Below, piece after piece: positions 22,836 through 34,309 of a stretch of DNA of 64,000 bases (the first letter of the stretch is position 1; every line of letters begins with the position of its first letter). The notes under the pieces are model-generated. The model had not been told where the DNA came from, searched no databases, and saw only the letters and a program-made list of their open reading frames with translations. Where the stretch lies: positions 176,390,056 to 176,454,055 of the forward strand of contig NC_071389.1 of NCBI RefSeq assembly GCF_022682495.2, in the 5' to 3' direction. This stretch comes from Desmodus rotundus (Eukaryota; Chordata; Mammalia; Chiroptera; Phyllostomidae). A program made the position numbers and the translations under genes.

Positions 22836-24010
22836 TAATAGTATTATCACATTGTTTAGTTCAAAATATGTTCTGGTTAACACTATATTTGGCCACACTT
22901 CTTTGCATATTTAGAAGTGTGTAACTAAATTCCCAATCGCATCGAAATATTCTAGTTAATTTTTGTTTTTTATTTGTAGTTTCCTTGAATTTTTATTGGA
23001 GATCAGGACTGATATGATTTCAGCTTAGTAAAATCTATTGAGATTGACTCAAGGTCCAGAAATAATTGATTCTTATAAATATTACATGTGTGCCTGAAAA
23101 GAATGTGTTCATAATCTTATTCTGCCAATGTTTGGAGCGGTGTTCTACAATATATCCATTCATTAGGTCGAAGTTTTTACCTGGTTTAACTCTTTTGTCA
23201 TTATGATTTTTCTACAAGATATATTGATGACTCAGAGAAATATATTAAAATTTCCCACTCTGATTGTTACCTCTTTCTCTTGTACTTCTTTCATAATTAC
23301 TTTATATATTCTGAAGTCTTGTCTTAGGCTTTTTACATATTTCAATTGTAATATTTTCATTAATTAAAATGTGTCATTGTGAAATTATACTCTATATCTA
23401 GTAATGTTTAGTCTATTATGTTTAATATGAATAAATCCTTCTAAGGTATCTGATGATTGGTATTTACCTGCAATATTTTTCTATCCTTTTATCTTTCACC
23501 TTTTTGTATCTTTTTGTTTTAGATATGTCTTAAAAATAGTATATACAGAAATATAAATCAGGATTTTTTTCTTTTTGTCATTTTTTACTGGAGACCTGCA
23601 GACATTAAAATTTTTGTAAGTTGTAATATTTAAGAGTTAAAAATCAGCCATCTTATTTTGTGCTTATTTTTGTCCTACTTCTCATATTTTTTTTTTCTTT
23701 ATTGTCTTCTTTTGGATTTATTTGTTTTTATTATTAATGTTTTTCTTCTATTAGTTGGGAGTTATATACTCTGTTTCTATTATTTTAGTATTTACCCTGA
23801 AATTACAACATTCATATTTAATTCATAAAATTGTTAAATTGATCAATACCCTGATGTTCATTACAGATAGCATAAAGACCTTAGAACATTTAACTTCATT
23901 TTCCCTCCTGTTATTCTTCATGAATATTTTCATTCTTTTTTTTCTTTGTAGTTTCAGAAGACATTATTATTATTATTTCAGCAATCAAATACACATATTG
24001 GAAGATATGT

Positions 24011-24499
24011 TTACAATTGTGTCCTTCCTTTGTTCTTGGAAGAAGACTTGCCTGAGGACAGATGCGGGTCATAAACACTGGCAACGCAGGGCAGATGTTG
24101 AGACAAGACTGACAGTGAGCAAGACACAAGGGGACATCTGAGAGCTGGTGGTCAAGGCCAAGCTCAGGTCAGAGTTAGGTGAGAAGAGAGAAGTCGAGGG
24201 GGTCTAGCCAATATGAGGAAGCAAGTCTCAGGTGAGCATTTGGGATCCAGAGATCTGAACAGGCAAGGGAGAGACAGACAGACATATCAAGTTGTCCTGA
24301 CCACAGATGTAAGGAAGGCATCATCACAGCCAGCGGGTGGCAACACCCAGCACAATCAGGGAGCATCTTAGGTACCTTTTGCTGAGTGGGACACAAGTCC
24401 ACAGATGTGGTCAGCAATCGTGTTAGGGAGCTAGAGGCTGAAGAGAAATAGGGGTCACCAACAAAAGACCCCTATTTCATCTGTTATTTCATCTGTTGA
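24011..24499. other. non-coding stretch right of the long L1
   Basis: GA-rich, unrecognised sequence. No coding or RNA evidence. Confidence 0.5.
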
Positions 24500-24610
24500 C
24501 AGTTTCCTGTGCAAAGTACTGATCTGCAGAGCATAATGCAATGCCTGGCACTTAATAGGCGCTCAATAAATAGGTGTCTGTTGATTCATTTCCTAACTCT
24601 TATTGAACAA
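24500..24610 (+). mobile_element. L2/MIR-type 3' end
   Basis: Carries the shared CORE-LINE tail: 'AATGCCTGGCACTTAATAGGCGCTC', then 'AATAAATAGGTGTCTGTTGATTC'. Too short to separate L2 from MIR3. Confidence 0.75.
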
Positions 24611-25920
24611 ATGGGATTATACCAGCCTTTTATGATAAAAACATGAATTGGAACTGTTTGTTAACCTCAAGGCACTTATATCTGGGGGCTGAAATCAACA
24701 TTAATTAAAATGTAAGACAAATGACACAAGTTAAAATGCAAAGGTGGAGCCATTAGCTCTGCTGAGATTATCAAGGATGGCTTCATAGAGGAGGTGGTAG
24801 GCTTATTTGAAGGGTCAACCAGGGGACATCTTCATGACAATGACAGCCATAGGAGATATCGTTAATATTCCAAACCTGTGCTTCCTAAGTTACTGGTACT
24901 GAAGGTCAGGGCAAGGACGTGCTCCGTGATGGACAGAGTCACCAGGAAAAGCCTGGCAAACAAGGGAGGGCTCAACCTCCCCGCCTCCCCCCACCAGCCA
25001 ACTGGGAGTGCTCTTGTCTCTGACCTTCTTATGAGTTTTCTTCCCATCTTGTGATGCTTGTCACAGTTACCTTGTATTCCAGATGGACAAGTCCTGGGGC
25101 ACTAAGTTTCTGACACTAGAAAATGGACCAAGGCACATTCTAGGAGGATCCCCAAAGCCCTTGATGACAAACATCACTGGGATTCTGCACTAACTGGAGC
25201 GCGAGCCATGGCGGACGCCACTTTCCACTCCCAGCCCAATCTCTGATGGTGGCCTTTCCCGTGCAAAAAAGAAAGCAATGACGGGCATAGTGTATGGCTC
25301 GCACGTTTTTTGTGCAAGAACACCTCAGGCCTATTCTGACACTCAGCTTTTTTATAATCTCAAATTAGCACCAGAGAAGTCTCCAGAAGGGGGAGCAACA
25401 CATGCAGCCCGCCCAGGATTCTCTCACCCACCTCTTCCTGCCTGTCAGCGGCCTCCTAGGTCCCCAGACTGAGCAGCGACTCTGATCCCCACGGCACTTA
25501 AGCACAGCAGCGCAGGCAGTGTCTGTCCCTCAGGTGACCAGTGGGTCCCCGGTGTGGTCAAGGAGGAGACGACCTTCACCTGAGCCACTTCGCAACCTGC
25601 CACCTCCCCCCCAGCAAGACCTTCCCTGAGACAGTTCCTGTCTTTTCACTTTTGAAAAAATCTGTTTCACACTTTTTCATCCTGCCTCATACTTACACAT
25701 GTAGCTTACGTGTGGTCACACACAAAGACTAGAAGAGTTGCGAGGGTGAAAGCATGTCACATTGTATGGCCGCAGGGTCTCGGATGGTGCCATTCATCGA
25801 GGCAGAGGCAAACAGTAGGTCAGTTGGCACAGAGTTACGGTTGAGGTTGGACGCCAGGACCCTGCTACACTCAAGAGAAGAGGTTCTATGGGACGAAGCT
25901 GGATCCCGAGGTTTGATTCA
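24611..25920. other. non-coding stretch, nothing recognised
   Basis: Short frames at 25278-25472 and 25754-26050 have no known relatives, and the second runs into the adjacent LTR. No RNA gene or repeat family supported. Confidence 0.5.
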
Positions 25921-26338
25921 TGTACTAGTTTCTGGGGCCTTCAATAGCAAAGCAACACAAACGGGGTGGCTTAAAACAGAACTGTATTGTCCCACAGTTC
26001 TGGGGGCTGGAATTCCAAGTCAGGGTGTTGGCTGGGCCAGTTCCTTCTGATGCCCAGGAGGCAGAGTCTGTTCTGGGCCTCTCTCCTAGTTTCTGGTGGT
26101 CTCGGGCATTCTGTGGCTTGTAGATGGTATTCTGTGTCTTCATATCACCTTCCCTCTGCACATGATTGCCGAGTCCAAATTTCCCATTTTTATAACAACA
26201 GAATGTATTAGGATGCACCCCTATGGCCTCATTGTAGTCATTTGCAAAGACCTCATTTCCAAATAAGGTCACATGCAAAGGTACTAGGCTTTAGGACTTC
26301 GTGATTTGGGGGAGACACAATTTGGCCCCTAAGTAGCA
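25921..26338 (-). mobile_element. ERVL-MaLR LTR (MLT1-like), antisense
   Basis: Reverse-complement MLT1 order: TGTACTAGTTTCTGGGGCC at the left, 'ACGGGGTGGCTTAAAACAG', 'CCCACAGTTCTGGGGGCTGG', 'GGTCTCGGGCATTCTGTGG', 'AAAGACCTCATTTCCAAATAAGG', and 'GGGGGAGACACAATTTGGCCCC' at the right. A solitary LTR with no internal region. The five bases on each side do not match, so no target duplication is claimed. Confidence 0.8.
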
Positions 26339-26590
26339 GTATTTGGGCATGCAGACTCAGAGCAAGGGCATGCCAGGCTGTAGACAGAAAATGAGCTAAG
26401 GCATGGAGATGGGAAGGGAAGCGATTTCATGTGCTTCAAAGAGTGATTGGTTTCCCATGGCTCTGTGATTAAAGTCATTAATGAATATAAATGCATCTGA
26501 ATAAGGGGTCCATGTACAGGAAATTTGTTTATATATAAATTCCCAGTGTAGCTCTGACTGATTTTATCTCTCTGGTTCTGCATTTGCTCC

Positions 26591-26591
<1 letters not shown>

Positions 26592-26620
<29 letters not shown>
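26592..26620. repeat. (TG)n microsatellite
   Basis: An uninterrupted TG dinucleotide run of about 14 units, the longest clean dinucleotide repeat in the window and likely polymorphic. Confidence 0.95.
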
Positions 26621-26624
<4 letters not shown>

Positions 26625-28639
26625 CTTTCGAAAGGTTACAGTTGGCATGACAATGCTGACTGTGTGCATCCAGCACCTCCGCTAGTTTTGCAGAGCCGAG
26701 GCGCCGCCTGGTGTGAGGAGGCTCCCTTTGTGCTGGTTGGTGGGACCTTTGATCAAGAAGAGAGGAGTCAGCACAGGTGGGCTCTCGGAAAGGGAGATTG
26801 AAGCCTCAACCATCAACTCCTCCTAAAACATTATGTAAACCATGCTCATTTCCCATTCTGCAAGCACAGAGTCCTGTCCCGGATTGACGGCTCCCGGGAG
26901 ACCAGCATCCGCAGTCTGCTCAAGGCTAAGAGTAGTAGAGTTTGTCACATGTCACCTTCACTCAGGCACCACCTAATCCTTCAGCATGCCCCGGCCGTGA
27001 CCCTGCTGCCACTTTCGAGAAATGCCACACGGCTGTGTGCGAACACATTTCACAAATGGATACTTTTTTGTTTTTGTTTTTGTCTTTTGGCATCAGTGAT
27101 GGTGGTGGTGATGGCCAGGTGCTGGGGGAGGTGCTAGTGAGCGAGGCTGGCAGAGCTCTGGCGGTGATGGTCAGGATGCTGGTGACAGTGATGGTGGAGA
27201 ATGTAGTATCTTGAGATCCATTGCTTTAGTGAGTGTGTATGAGCCTGCAGCTTGGCGAGAACTGGAACCAGACTGTAGAACTTTTACTATCCCGTCTAGT
27301 GCCTAGCCCAAAATTTTTCCACAGTGTCCGGTGACTGGATAAATAAATATACTATTGTTTTCTATGAAGCTCATAGTTCCATGCTTAGGAATTGAACCCT
27401 CACTCTGCAACTGAACGAAGGCTGTGACCCTACAGAATGTATAGGGGCAAGTCTTGGCCCTCTGTCTGAACATCATAAGCCATCAGTTAATGAGCTCTAT
27501 TAATAGTAGTAGTATTCTACTGTGGAATTTATTTTTTAAAAAACTACTGTCTCTACAGACTAGTCACAGAGGCTGTGAACCTCCTTGCCCACTTGCAGCA
27601 CCAGCGTGGCAGTGGGTGAACTGAGGAGGCACTGACCAGCCTCTGCAGTCCACACCCACTGTTTCTGCCCCTACACAATGCTGACTGTGGTGCTGCGATG
27701 AGAGTGACAAGTTATAAATGACCAACATGCCAATAAGTGACTCAGCAATAAAGACCTGCAACTGCTGTTAATCATTTAATAAATCGAACCTCCTTAGCAG
27801 TAACTACTATTCCTAAGCTCTTTGTCTTCGGGAAGGAAGGATGAAGGATCTGACCTCAGACGCCACCTCCGCCCCTCTGCTGTGGCACTTCTTAAGGGGG
27901 ACGAGATGGTGCAGAGAAGGATCGGTGCCTCGTCCATGCAGATTTTCTGTTCCTTTGGACTAGATTGCCTTTCTGATGGTTTCCCGTCAGCTTCGCTCTC
28001 TTCTCCGCTGCCTGTCTGCTCCTTTCTATCCTCCCCTCTTCTGTCAGTGAGGCATTAAGCGAACTCATCTCATTTCTCCCCAGATGAGAAATCGGACTGT
28101 ATTCAGGAAGAGACCAAAGTCCATTTAAAAGTCTTTGTAAAGGTATTTTGTATCTTTCAAGAGAGTGTTAAGCAGCTACCTCAGAGGGGAAATTCTGCCC
28201 ATCTGGGGTGTTAGGTCACAAATTATTCATCAAGATTGAAAATTCTCTCCTTCTCCCTCTTCCCACCCCCCACCGCCTCCCCTACCCCCACCCCTATCTC
28301 CCACACAGAGATAATCATATAAGGACTTCAGATTTAACAAACTTTTATCAAGCAGCTCTTGAAGGCAAGGGGGCAGTTCAGGAGAGGAGACAGGTGCACA
28401 GGCTAGAACTGTGCCCTAGGCAGGGTGATCAGTGTTCCGATGGACGTACAACATTTTGCTGTGAGAACCCAAATGAGTCCAGCTGGGAGGCTTGCAGAAG
28501 TCAGCTGCAGCCCATTTCAATCAGGGCTTTGTTTTCCCAGCTTTGTTAGTAGCTGATTGTCTCAGTTTTGGTCAGCTCTGAATCAGCTCTTAGCATTGTG
28601 GAACTAACCAGACCAGCTATGCCTCTCTCTGTTTCTTAA
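26621..28639. other. non-coding stretch with a degenerate GGT/GAT repeat
   Basis: At about 27095-27200 the units GATGGT, GGTGAT and GCTGG recur imperfectly, a decayed minisatellite. A C/A-rich run follows at 28250-28310. No gene, RNA or firm repeat family elsewhere. Confidence 0.5.
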
Positions 28640-28930
28640 TAATAGCTCACATTTATTTAGTGCAGCTTTTCCACAGCCTCTGCATGCATTATTCCGTTTT
28701 ATCCTCTCACTGTCCCGTGAACTCACAGGAATCAAGGACATCTCAGTGCTACCACCCAGGAGGAACTCCTGAGTTTGTGTTGGATGATGCTGGCTGGCCA
28801 GCTGGAGGAAGGAAATTACCTATTTAGGTTAAGTGACTTTCCCAAAATGTCATGGGTCTTTAATACCAGAACTGGGACTAGAATCAAGCCTTTCAGTATT
28901 TCTGTCTACTGTTCCTCTCTGTGTTCACGT
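28640..28930 (-). mobile_element. MIR SINE, antisense, with extra internal sequence
   Basis: The left half ('AATAGCTCACATTTATTTAGTGC', 'GCATTATTCCGTTTTATCCTC') and the right half ('GGTTAAGTGACTTTCCCAAAATG', 'AGAACTGGGACTAGAATCAAG') are both MIR antisense. About 70-80 bases between them (near 28735-28815) do not fit the MIR core. Confidence 0.75.
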
Positions 28931-29394
28931 ACCACATGCTCAGGGACCGGTTGTTTTCAAGGTCGGATTGGCACCCTTCCCTGAAATTCCCGCGTTTACT
29001 GGAGTTGGCATGTTTTTAATAGGGCCTCGCGATTTGCTTCAGCTTTCATAGTGATTTGCAGATTTCAAGAGACCAGTCAAAGTATCATCACCATCATTAT
29101 CAAAATTAGTTTAGTAAGAGTGCAAGTTATATTAAGCATCAGCATTGACTCAAGTCTCTTTTTGCGCTTCCATTCTTTTGCCAAATAGACCTCTCACACC
29201 TAACAGACCTAAACTTCAAGCAAAATGATTGATATATTTTTATATTATATTTACATCTAAATTTTAATTCAAAAGAGGATGTAGCCACAACCTTAAAGTC
29301 ATTTTTAAAAATCACTCAAGTTAACACCAGGCGAACTTTTGCATGTCAGCTTCCCAGCTTGTTGTAATGCACGGTGATAGTTATAATTACGGTC
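28931..29394. other. non-coding stretch, nothing recognised
   Basis: AT-rich in 29220-29310. No coding or RNA evidence. Confidence 0.5.
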
Positions 29395-29605
29395 TCAAGC
29401 TATTTTTTTCTCCTTTCATCAGTTACCAGCCTCTCATATTTTCCATATTGCTCCTTAGACATTATAATTGCCATTTTAATAACTGCATATATCCTTTCAC
29501 ATTAATGCACCATTGTTTACTGAATCTTATTCCTCATTATTGGGCATTAAGTCATTTCCAGTTATTTGTTATTATAAATAACATTGCAATAAAGATATTT
29601 TAATT
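29395..29605 (-). mobile_element. L1M 3' UTR fragment, antisense
   Basis: Fits the antisense L1M 3' region in outline: 'CACCATTGTTTACTGAATC', 'TTGGGCATTAAGTCATTTCCAG', 'ATTATAAATAACATTGCAATAAAG'. A short and old fragment. Confidence 0.65.
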
Positions 29606-29701
29606 GCAGACTATAGTGTTTCACTTTTATGTCTGTGACTTATGAAGGTGCTTGGGTGCATCTTTGTGAGGGGTGCTTGATTTGTGAAATTCAACAATGT
29701 T

Positions 29702-29734
29702 CATAGTTACAATATGGTTAATATTGTAACTATG
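29702..29734. repeat. perfect hairpin, 14-bp arms, 5-base loop
   Basis: CATAGTTACAATAT (29702-29715), loop GGTTA, then ATATTGTAACTATG (29721-29734), an exact reverse complement. It has no T-run typical of pol III genes and is not flanked by any recognised element. Confidence 0.85.
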
Positions 29735-30359
29735 GATACTACAATGTTGTAAGACACTATTCTCTCCTTCAAGACATTTACAGTTTTTCCAGGAAGGAAA
29801 TAAATGTGAATGAGGTCACGAAAGCTATGTAAGAGGTATAGTATGATATCCTCATACTGACTAGACACTAAGGGCTCTGAGCGCTTTGAAAACTGTGTGT
29901 GTCGAGGGAGATGACTGAAAAGTACACAGAAAGGATGAGGTGTGGTGTCTTCTGTCTCAGTGTCCTTGCCTTCCCTGGGGACTGGGTGCTTGCCCTCCCT
30001 GTCCCTTCAAGCAAAGCTATGCTTCACTTACCTGCCAACTGATTACCAAGTCCAAAGAAATTAGAGATGGGGAACAGGCAGCTCCAAACTGTCAGAGGCA
30101 GGGAAGAGAGGAGGGAGTCAGGGGAGAGAGACAACTCTTGGAATTGGGTGTTGGACCAGGAAATGCACTGTGTCACTGAACAGGTACCTAACCGGGTACA
30201 TCTGATTGAGGGGTCTGCACGAAATAGATCTGAAAACACCCTCAGGGACAGGGTATGGGCAAAGATACTCTAAGACATGGGCATTCGTGTTTGCCTCACT
30301 CTTCTGCAAAGCAGAAAATGTGTCTGGAAACATATTAATCCCACTGAACAGTGTGATGA
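29735..30359. other. non-coding stretch, possibly decayed L2 antisense
   Basis: Phrases near 29765-29830 ('AGACATTTACAGTTTTTCCAGG', 'GTCACGAAAGCTATGTAAGAGG') hint at antisense L2, but the match is too weak to call. Confidence 0.4.
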
Positions 30360-30860
30360 AATTTCCTGTCCCGTTAACAACCATTTATCAGTTACCTGCA
30401 GGGCCACCATGTTTTGGAGGCTGTGGTGGGCTTTGGGGTGAACATATGAACAAGATGTGGCTGTTTTGAAGGATCTTACAATCCACTGAAGGAGTTAGAC
30501 TGTCTATCTTTGCTATGAGAGCACAAGGAAATAAGGGCTCAGCCTAGAGAGGGAAGTGTGCATTCTGAGCGGAATCCACAAAAAGAGCCCGAGTGGATGT
30601 GGCATTGGAGTAGGGCTCTGAAGGCAGAGGATGCCAGTAGACTGAGAATGAAGCAGGCAGTGGGAGGATGTCAGGTCAGGCAATGTGTGAGAAGGGCATG
30701 CTTGAATAACCATGAGTGGTCAGTTATGAGGGGAACAGACACTGGGCCCAGAGATGTGGTGTGGGCGCTAGGATGAGACAGTAGGTGGGACCAGGTCAGA
30801 GAGGTTCCATCAATGCCAAGGGGTGTGAATTCAGTTCTTCATCTATGAAGGGCTACTGAT
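30360..30860 (-). mobile_element. L2 LINE, antisense
   Basis: Antisense L2 order: 'AACAACCATTTATCAGTTACCTG', 'GAAGGATCTTACAATCCACTG', 'AGAGAGGGAAGTGTGCATTC', 'GGGAGGATGTCAGGTCAGGC', 'GTGTGAATTCAGTTCTTCATC'. Diverged, no frame. Confidence 0.65.
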
Positions 30861-31499
30861 AAAGCCAATGAAGTTCCCCCACCCCTAGAATCCCTAAACT
30901 TAGCTTGCATCCTCTTCCAGCATGCTATTACCCACTCACTTGCTCCCTGTCTGTGATCCTCACTGGGCCCCTACTGGGCTCTGGAATGCCCTGGAGCAAC
31001 TGCAGCCTCTGACTCTGGCCACCCAGCCGTGGCCCTCTGCCCTGCACACAAGGCTGGAGCATCTGCCCAGGCTCTGCTGTGCACCCACCTCCTGGCTCTA
31101 AGTCTTGCCTTTGCTACCCAGTGTTGGTGCAGCGACGACCCCCCACCGCCCCAGATGACTGAGGCCACCGCATCTCCAGGAGAAGGCCAAGTAATTTCTG
31201 CATCATCTAGGTCACCAAGGAACCAAGCCTCCACATGGCTCCGAACCAGCACAGCCCAAGAAAGCAAAGTCAGGAGGCTTCTGAAGGAACCCAGCCAGCC
31301 CTCTGCACTTTCTCCAATCCACATGGCATTGGGCACTGTGCCCAGGACAAAAAGAGTGCCGGTCGTGAAAAGGCCAGAGTCTTTTGGACAATTAGGAGCA
31401 AAGAATGGAAAAGAATTCTTTCCCAGTTCTAAAATCTAAGACTCAGGGAGGCCTCATTCACACAGTATGTTGCTGAGAGACTGGTTCACTCAACCAAAT
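30861..31499. other. non-coding stretch with chance open frames
   Basis: A 136-codon plus-strand frame (31029-31439) and a 121-codon minus-strand frame overlap. Neither resembles a known protein. GC is higher than in the flanks. Confidence 0.5.
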
Positions 31500-32400
31500 T
31501 TAATTGACTAATTAGTACTTGTATAGCATCATATCGAGTGTTCTTTCAGATGCAGAAGTGAAACTGACACGGCTCCTTCTGTCAGGAACATACAGTTTTC
31601 CGTGGAAAATGAGACAGCCCTCGGAGAATGCAGGTGACGTGCTATAACTTTTGAGAGGAGGAATTGATTTCTTCCAGCTTGGAGAAAGAGGCAGACAGAG
31701 GAGGCTTCGGGAAGGAGGTGATATTTACATCAGGGCAAAGGAGGCACTGAGGCACGAGTGGAATGTGGGCAGGTGTAGATGTGGGGCGGAGGAAAAGAGC
31801 ATTCCAGGTGATGGGGACAGGAAGGTTACAGCCCAGAGGTGGTAAAGGGCGGACCGGTAAGCTGCTTGAGATCAGCCATGTTGCCTTTCCTCTCTGTATC
31901 CTCAGTGCCTTGCCCTATGGTTCAGTAAACAGTTATTGACTGTACAAATGATGAGTGAATAAAGAAGTACTTTGATTTAGTGGAAGCAGAGGGAGCATGA
32001 AAGGAGTAATGAGAAATCATGTTGCAAAGACCACTCCTTGAATGAATGTGGACGCATCCTGCAGGGACTAGAGGAGCCACTGAGAGGTTTCCAGCAAGGT
32101 TAGGGCACGATGGAGCTGTGCTGCAGGCAGATTAACCCGGTATGGGAGGCTGATTTGAGCGAGGCAGAGAGACCATTTGGGAGGTTGCTGCTGCGGTCCT
32201 GGCCAGAGGGAATGAGCACCCGAATTACGGCAGCAGCAATGAGAACAGAGGGGGGCTCAGACGTGAGAGATGGTAGGAAGGCAGAATTGACAACAGATAG
32301 GTTGGGGGCCAGGGTGGCATAGGAGGGAGAGAGAGAAGCAAAGATAATGAGGAGATTTTGAGACTGGGTGGCAGGAAGGACGCTGATGCCATTAACAAAA
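31500..32400 (-). mobile_element. L2 LINE, antisense, interrupted
   Basis: Antisense L2: 'ATACAGTTTTCCGTGGAAAATGAG', 'GGCTTCGGGAAGGAGGTGATATTTAC', 'AAAGAGCATTCCAGGTGATGGG', then after an insert 'AGCAGAGGGAGCATGAAAGG', 'TGCTGCGGTCCTGGCCAGAGG', 'GAGATTTTGAGACTGGGTGGC'. The two halves continue in consensus order across the plus-strand L2 insert at 31848-31965. Confidence 0.7.
31848..31965 (+). mobile_element. L2 LINE 3' end, sense, inside an antisense L2
   Basis: 'TAAGCTGCTTGAGATCAGCC', 'CTCTCTGTATCCTCAGTGCCTTGC', 'GGTTCAGTAAACAGTTATTGACTG'. Its orientation is opposite to the surrounding L2, so one copy landed in the other. Confidence 0.65.
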
Positions 32401-32934
32401 ATAGGCTACACGGGTGGTGGTGCCAGGTTGAGAGGGAAGGTGACGATTCTGTTCTGCACACACTGAGACGTGGAGATGCATTCTTTTCTGCCCGGAACAC
32501 GAATTCACTCTTTCTCAGGAAAATGCGTGAGCAGGGTGAATGGGAACCCAGGTCAAGCGGCAGCATCGTCCCATTTGTACGGAGGAGGTCAAGACCCAAG
32601 TCATTTCCTGAATGCTGATTTTGCAGACAAACTCTAATTGTATTTTGCACAGAAAATATTTTTGGAAAAAAATATCCTGAAATAATCATAATTTGAAATT
32701 TTTGAAAAACCCTGCCAGTTTTCTTCCTTTTCCTCATTATTAATGAATTAGGAGATACTCAGACCTAATAAAAATGACATAAAGGCTCATAAGCAGCCTT
32801 CAGATCTTCGTCACCAGTCAGTCACTCCCATTGTGTAAAGCTGCACTTCTGGTCTGAATATTGTGGAAGAGCAATATTTGATGGTAGTTTTAACACTGTA
32901 CTTCAGCAACAGCAACAACAAAAAAATAGAATAA
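32401..32934. other. non-coding stretch between two antisense L2 copies
   Basis: A 170-codon minus-strand frame (32225-32737) overlaps it. That frame is largely the reverse strand of L2 and is serine/leucine-rich by composition, so it is not called as a gene. Confidence 0.5.
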
Positions 32935-33735
32935 GCACTCTCTATGGACTGATACCATGCCAGACACTCAAAAATAGTGACAAAAAGAGAAAAAGAGAAG
33001 AAAAACCCACCATTAAGGAGGCCACAATCTAGTGGATGGGGATAAACAAATAAAATGATGAACATATATAGTGTGAAATGTGCCATAACAGAGATGTAAG
33101 CAGGCAAGAAATTGGAGGGTGATTTATCCTGTCTTTGGAGAAAGGATTGAGGGAGACTTCAGAGAGGAGGTGACTCTAGCTGATGGATTTAGAGGACTAT
33201 TGTGGAAAGCTGGTGGGAGAGAAGATGAAGGAAACAAAGATGATGGTTGAGTTTGGGTGGAAGGAAGGAGAGAGAATGGAAAGATGACTGGGGTCAGTTC
33301 CTGAGAGGCCGTTGTGTATGTCAAATGCTGAGAGACATGAACTTTAATTTGATGAGGTGGTGAGATGTACACTCTAGATGGGTCTCCACAGCAGCACTGT
33401 GGCAAATGTCTTTAGGGCTGTGAAATGGGGCAAGGACAGCAGCAAGATGTATGGTCGCCGTCCAGGTGACAGGTGGTAAAGGTCAAAGGAGACAGACAAG
33501 AGTAAAACCAGAAGATGGTTTTAGGAGATGAAATCGATTGGACCTGTTGATTGATTAATGAATGAGAGAAGTCTAGGGGCAACCACAGATTCGTGGATAA
33601 TGATCCGACTTACAGGGAAAGGAAATTCAGGGCCAGAAATATTTGGGGAGCAAAAAAGATTTTGAGTTCAGATTTGGATATATTGAATTAGATACAAAAC
33701 ACCTGTGGAGCCATTTGGTTGTAGCTGTCCAGTAG
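32935..33735 (-). mobile_element. L2 LINE, antisense, long copy
   Basis: About 800 bp in antisense L2 order: 'GATACCATGCCAGACACTC', 'GGCCACAATCTAGTGGATGGGG', 'GGGAGACTTCAGAGAGGAGGTGAC', 'GCATGAGAGACATGAAC'-like segment at 33330, then a more 5' region ('TTTTAGGAGATGAAATCGATTGG', 'GAGTTCAGATTTGGATATATTG', 'ACCTGTGGAGCCATTTGG'). One of the longest L2 copies in the window. Confidence 0.75.
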
Positions 33736-33756
33736 GTAAATATATATATATTTGTT

Positions 33757-34040
33757 TTTTTCCCAATACATTCTTTATTGAATTTTTTTTTTAGCAATTT
33801 TTGTTTTTAGATTTTTTTTATTGGAGTTCAAATACAGTTGTCTCCATTTTCCCACCACCACTTTCCCCTGGCCCACCCCCCCACCTCCCAACCTCCATCC
33901 TTCCCCCCTCCATCCTTACCCCCTCTTTGGCTTTGTCCATGTGTCCTTTATGCATGTTCCTTGATGACCCTTTCCCTTCTTTCCCCCATTATCTCCTTCC
34001 CCTCTCCTCTCTGTTTACTGTCAGTTTGTTCGTTATATGT
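33757..34040 (-). mobile_element. bat-type L1 3' end, antisense
   Basis: T-rich start ('TTTTTTTTATTGGAGTTCAAATACAG'), 'GTCTCCATTTTCCCACCACC', C-rich 'CCCCTGGCCCACCCCCC', 'CTTTATGCATGTTCCTTGATG', ending near 'CTGTCAGTTTGTTCG'. The same 3' end type as the 106-bp piece at 5686-5791. It is 5'-truncated at about 280 bp. Confidence 0.8.
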
Positions 34041-34309
34041 GATCTGACCCATGAGAGAAAATACATAAAGCATCTTTCATTCAGGACTTGTGAAATAGGA
34101 AGCACAGGACTGAGATCCTTGAGGAAAGGGAAATACTCATGGGAGTGCCTGGTGTCTTATGATCTAGCCTAGTCATATGGTGTCTTTTGTTTTTGCTGTC
34201 ACACACCTCTGCCAGGTTCAAGTAATGAAGACACAGACTCTACCTCTTGATAGAGAAGAGGCAAGGTTCAAGAAGAGCAGGTGAACTGAAGGTAAGCTCA
34301 GGGCGACAT

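Larger units (their letters stand above)
19590..24010 (-). mobile_element. long old L1 (L1M) LINE, antisense, about 4.4 kb including inserts
   Basis: The left end carries the antisense 3' UTR ('CAACTTTGCCCTTTCTTCTTAG', 'GCGCTGTATAGTATTCCACGG', 'TTTGAACAACAGAGTCATC'). It continues through antisense ORF2: 'TTTACCCATTTTTTCTATTGGGTT', 'GATAAACCCCAATTAGTCGTGATG', 'AAGCCATCTGGGCCTAGAGAG', 'TTGATCAGTCTCACCAAAGTG', 'TATTTAGAAGTGTGTAACTAAATTCCC', 'TGCCTGAAAAGAATGTGTTC'. This is the longest L1 piece in the window. No ORF2 frame is open. Two segments (20590-20985 and 22528-22835) have no counterpart in the L1 order as I recall it and are listed separately. The 5' end fades near 24010. Confidence 0.85.

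Noticed and set aside
26592..26620. Possible regulatory Z-DNA element
   Set aside because: A TG run of this size is common in mammalian genomes, and nothing nearby ties it to a promoter.
31029..31439. 136-codon plus-strand frame with a signal-peptide-like start (LLALSLAFA)
   Set aside because: Overlapped by a 121-codon antisense frame, no cysteine pattern or family motif, and the GC-rich composition can explain the open frame.
32225..32737. 170-codon minus-strand open frame
   Set aside because: Partly the reverse strand of an antisense L2 and adjoining purine-rich DNA; the Ser/Leu/Pro richness follows from that composition.
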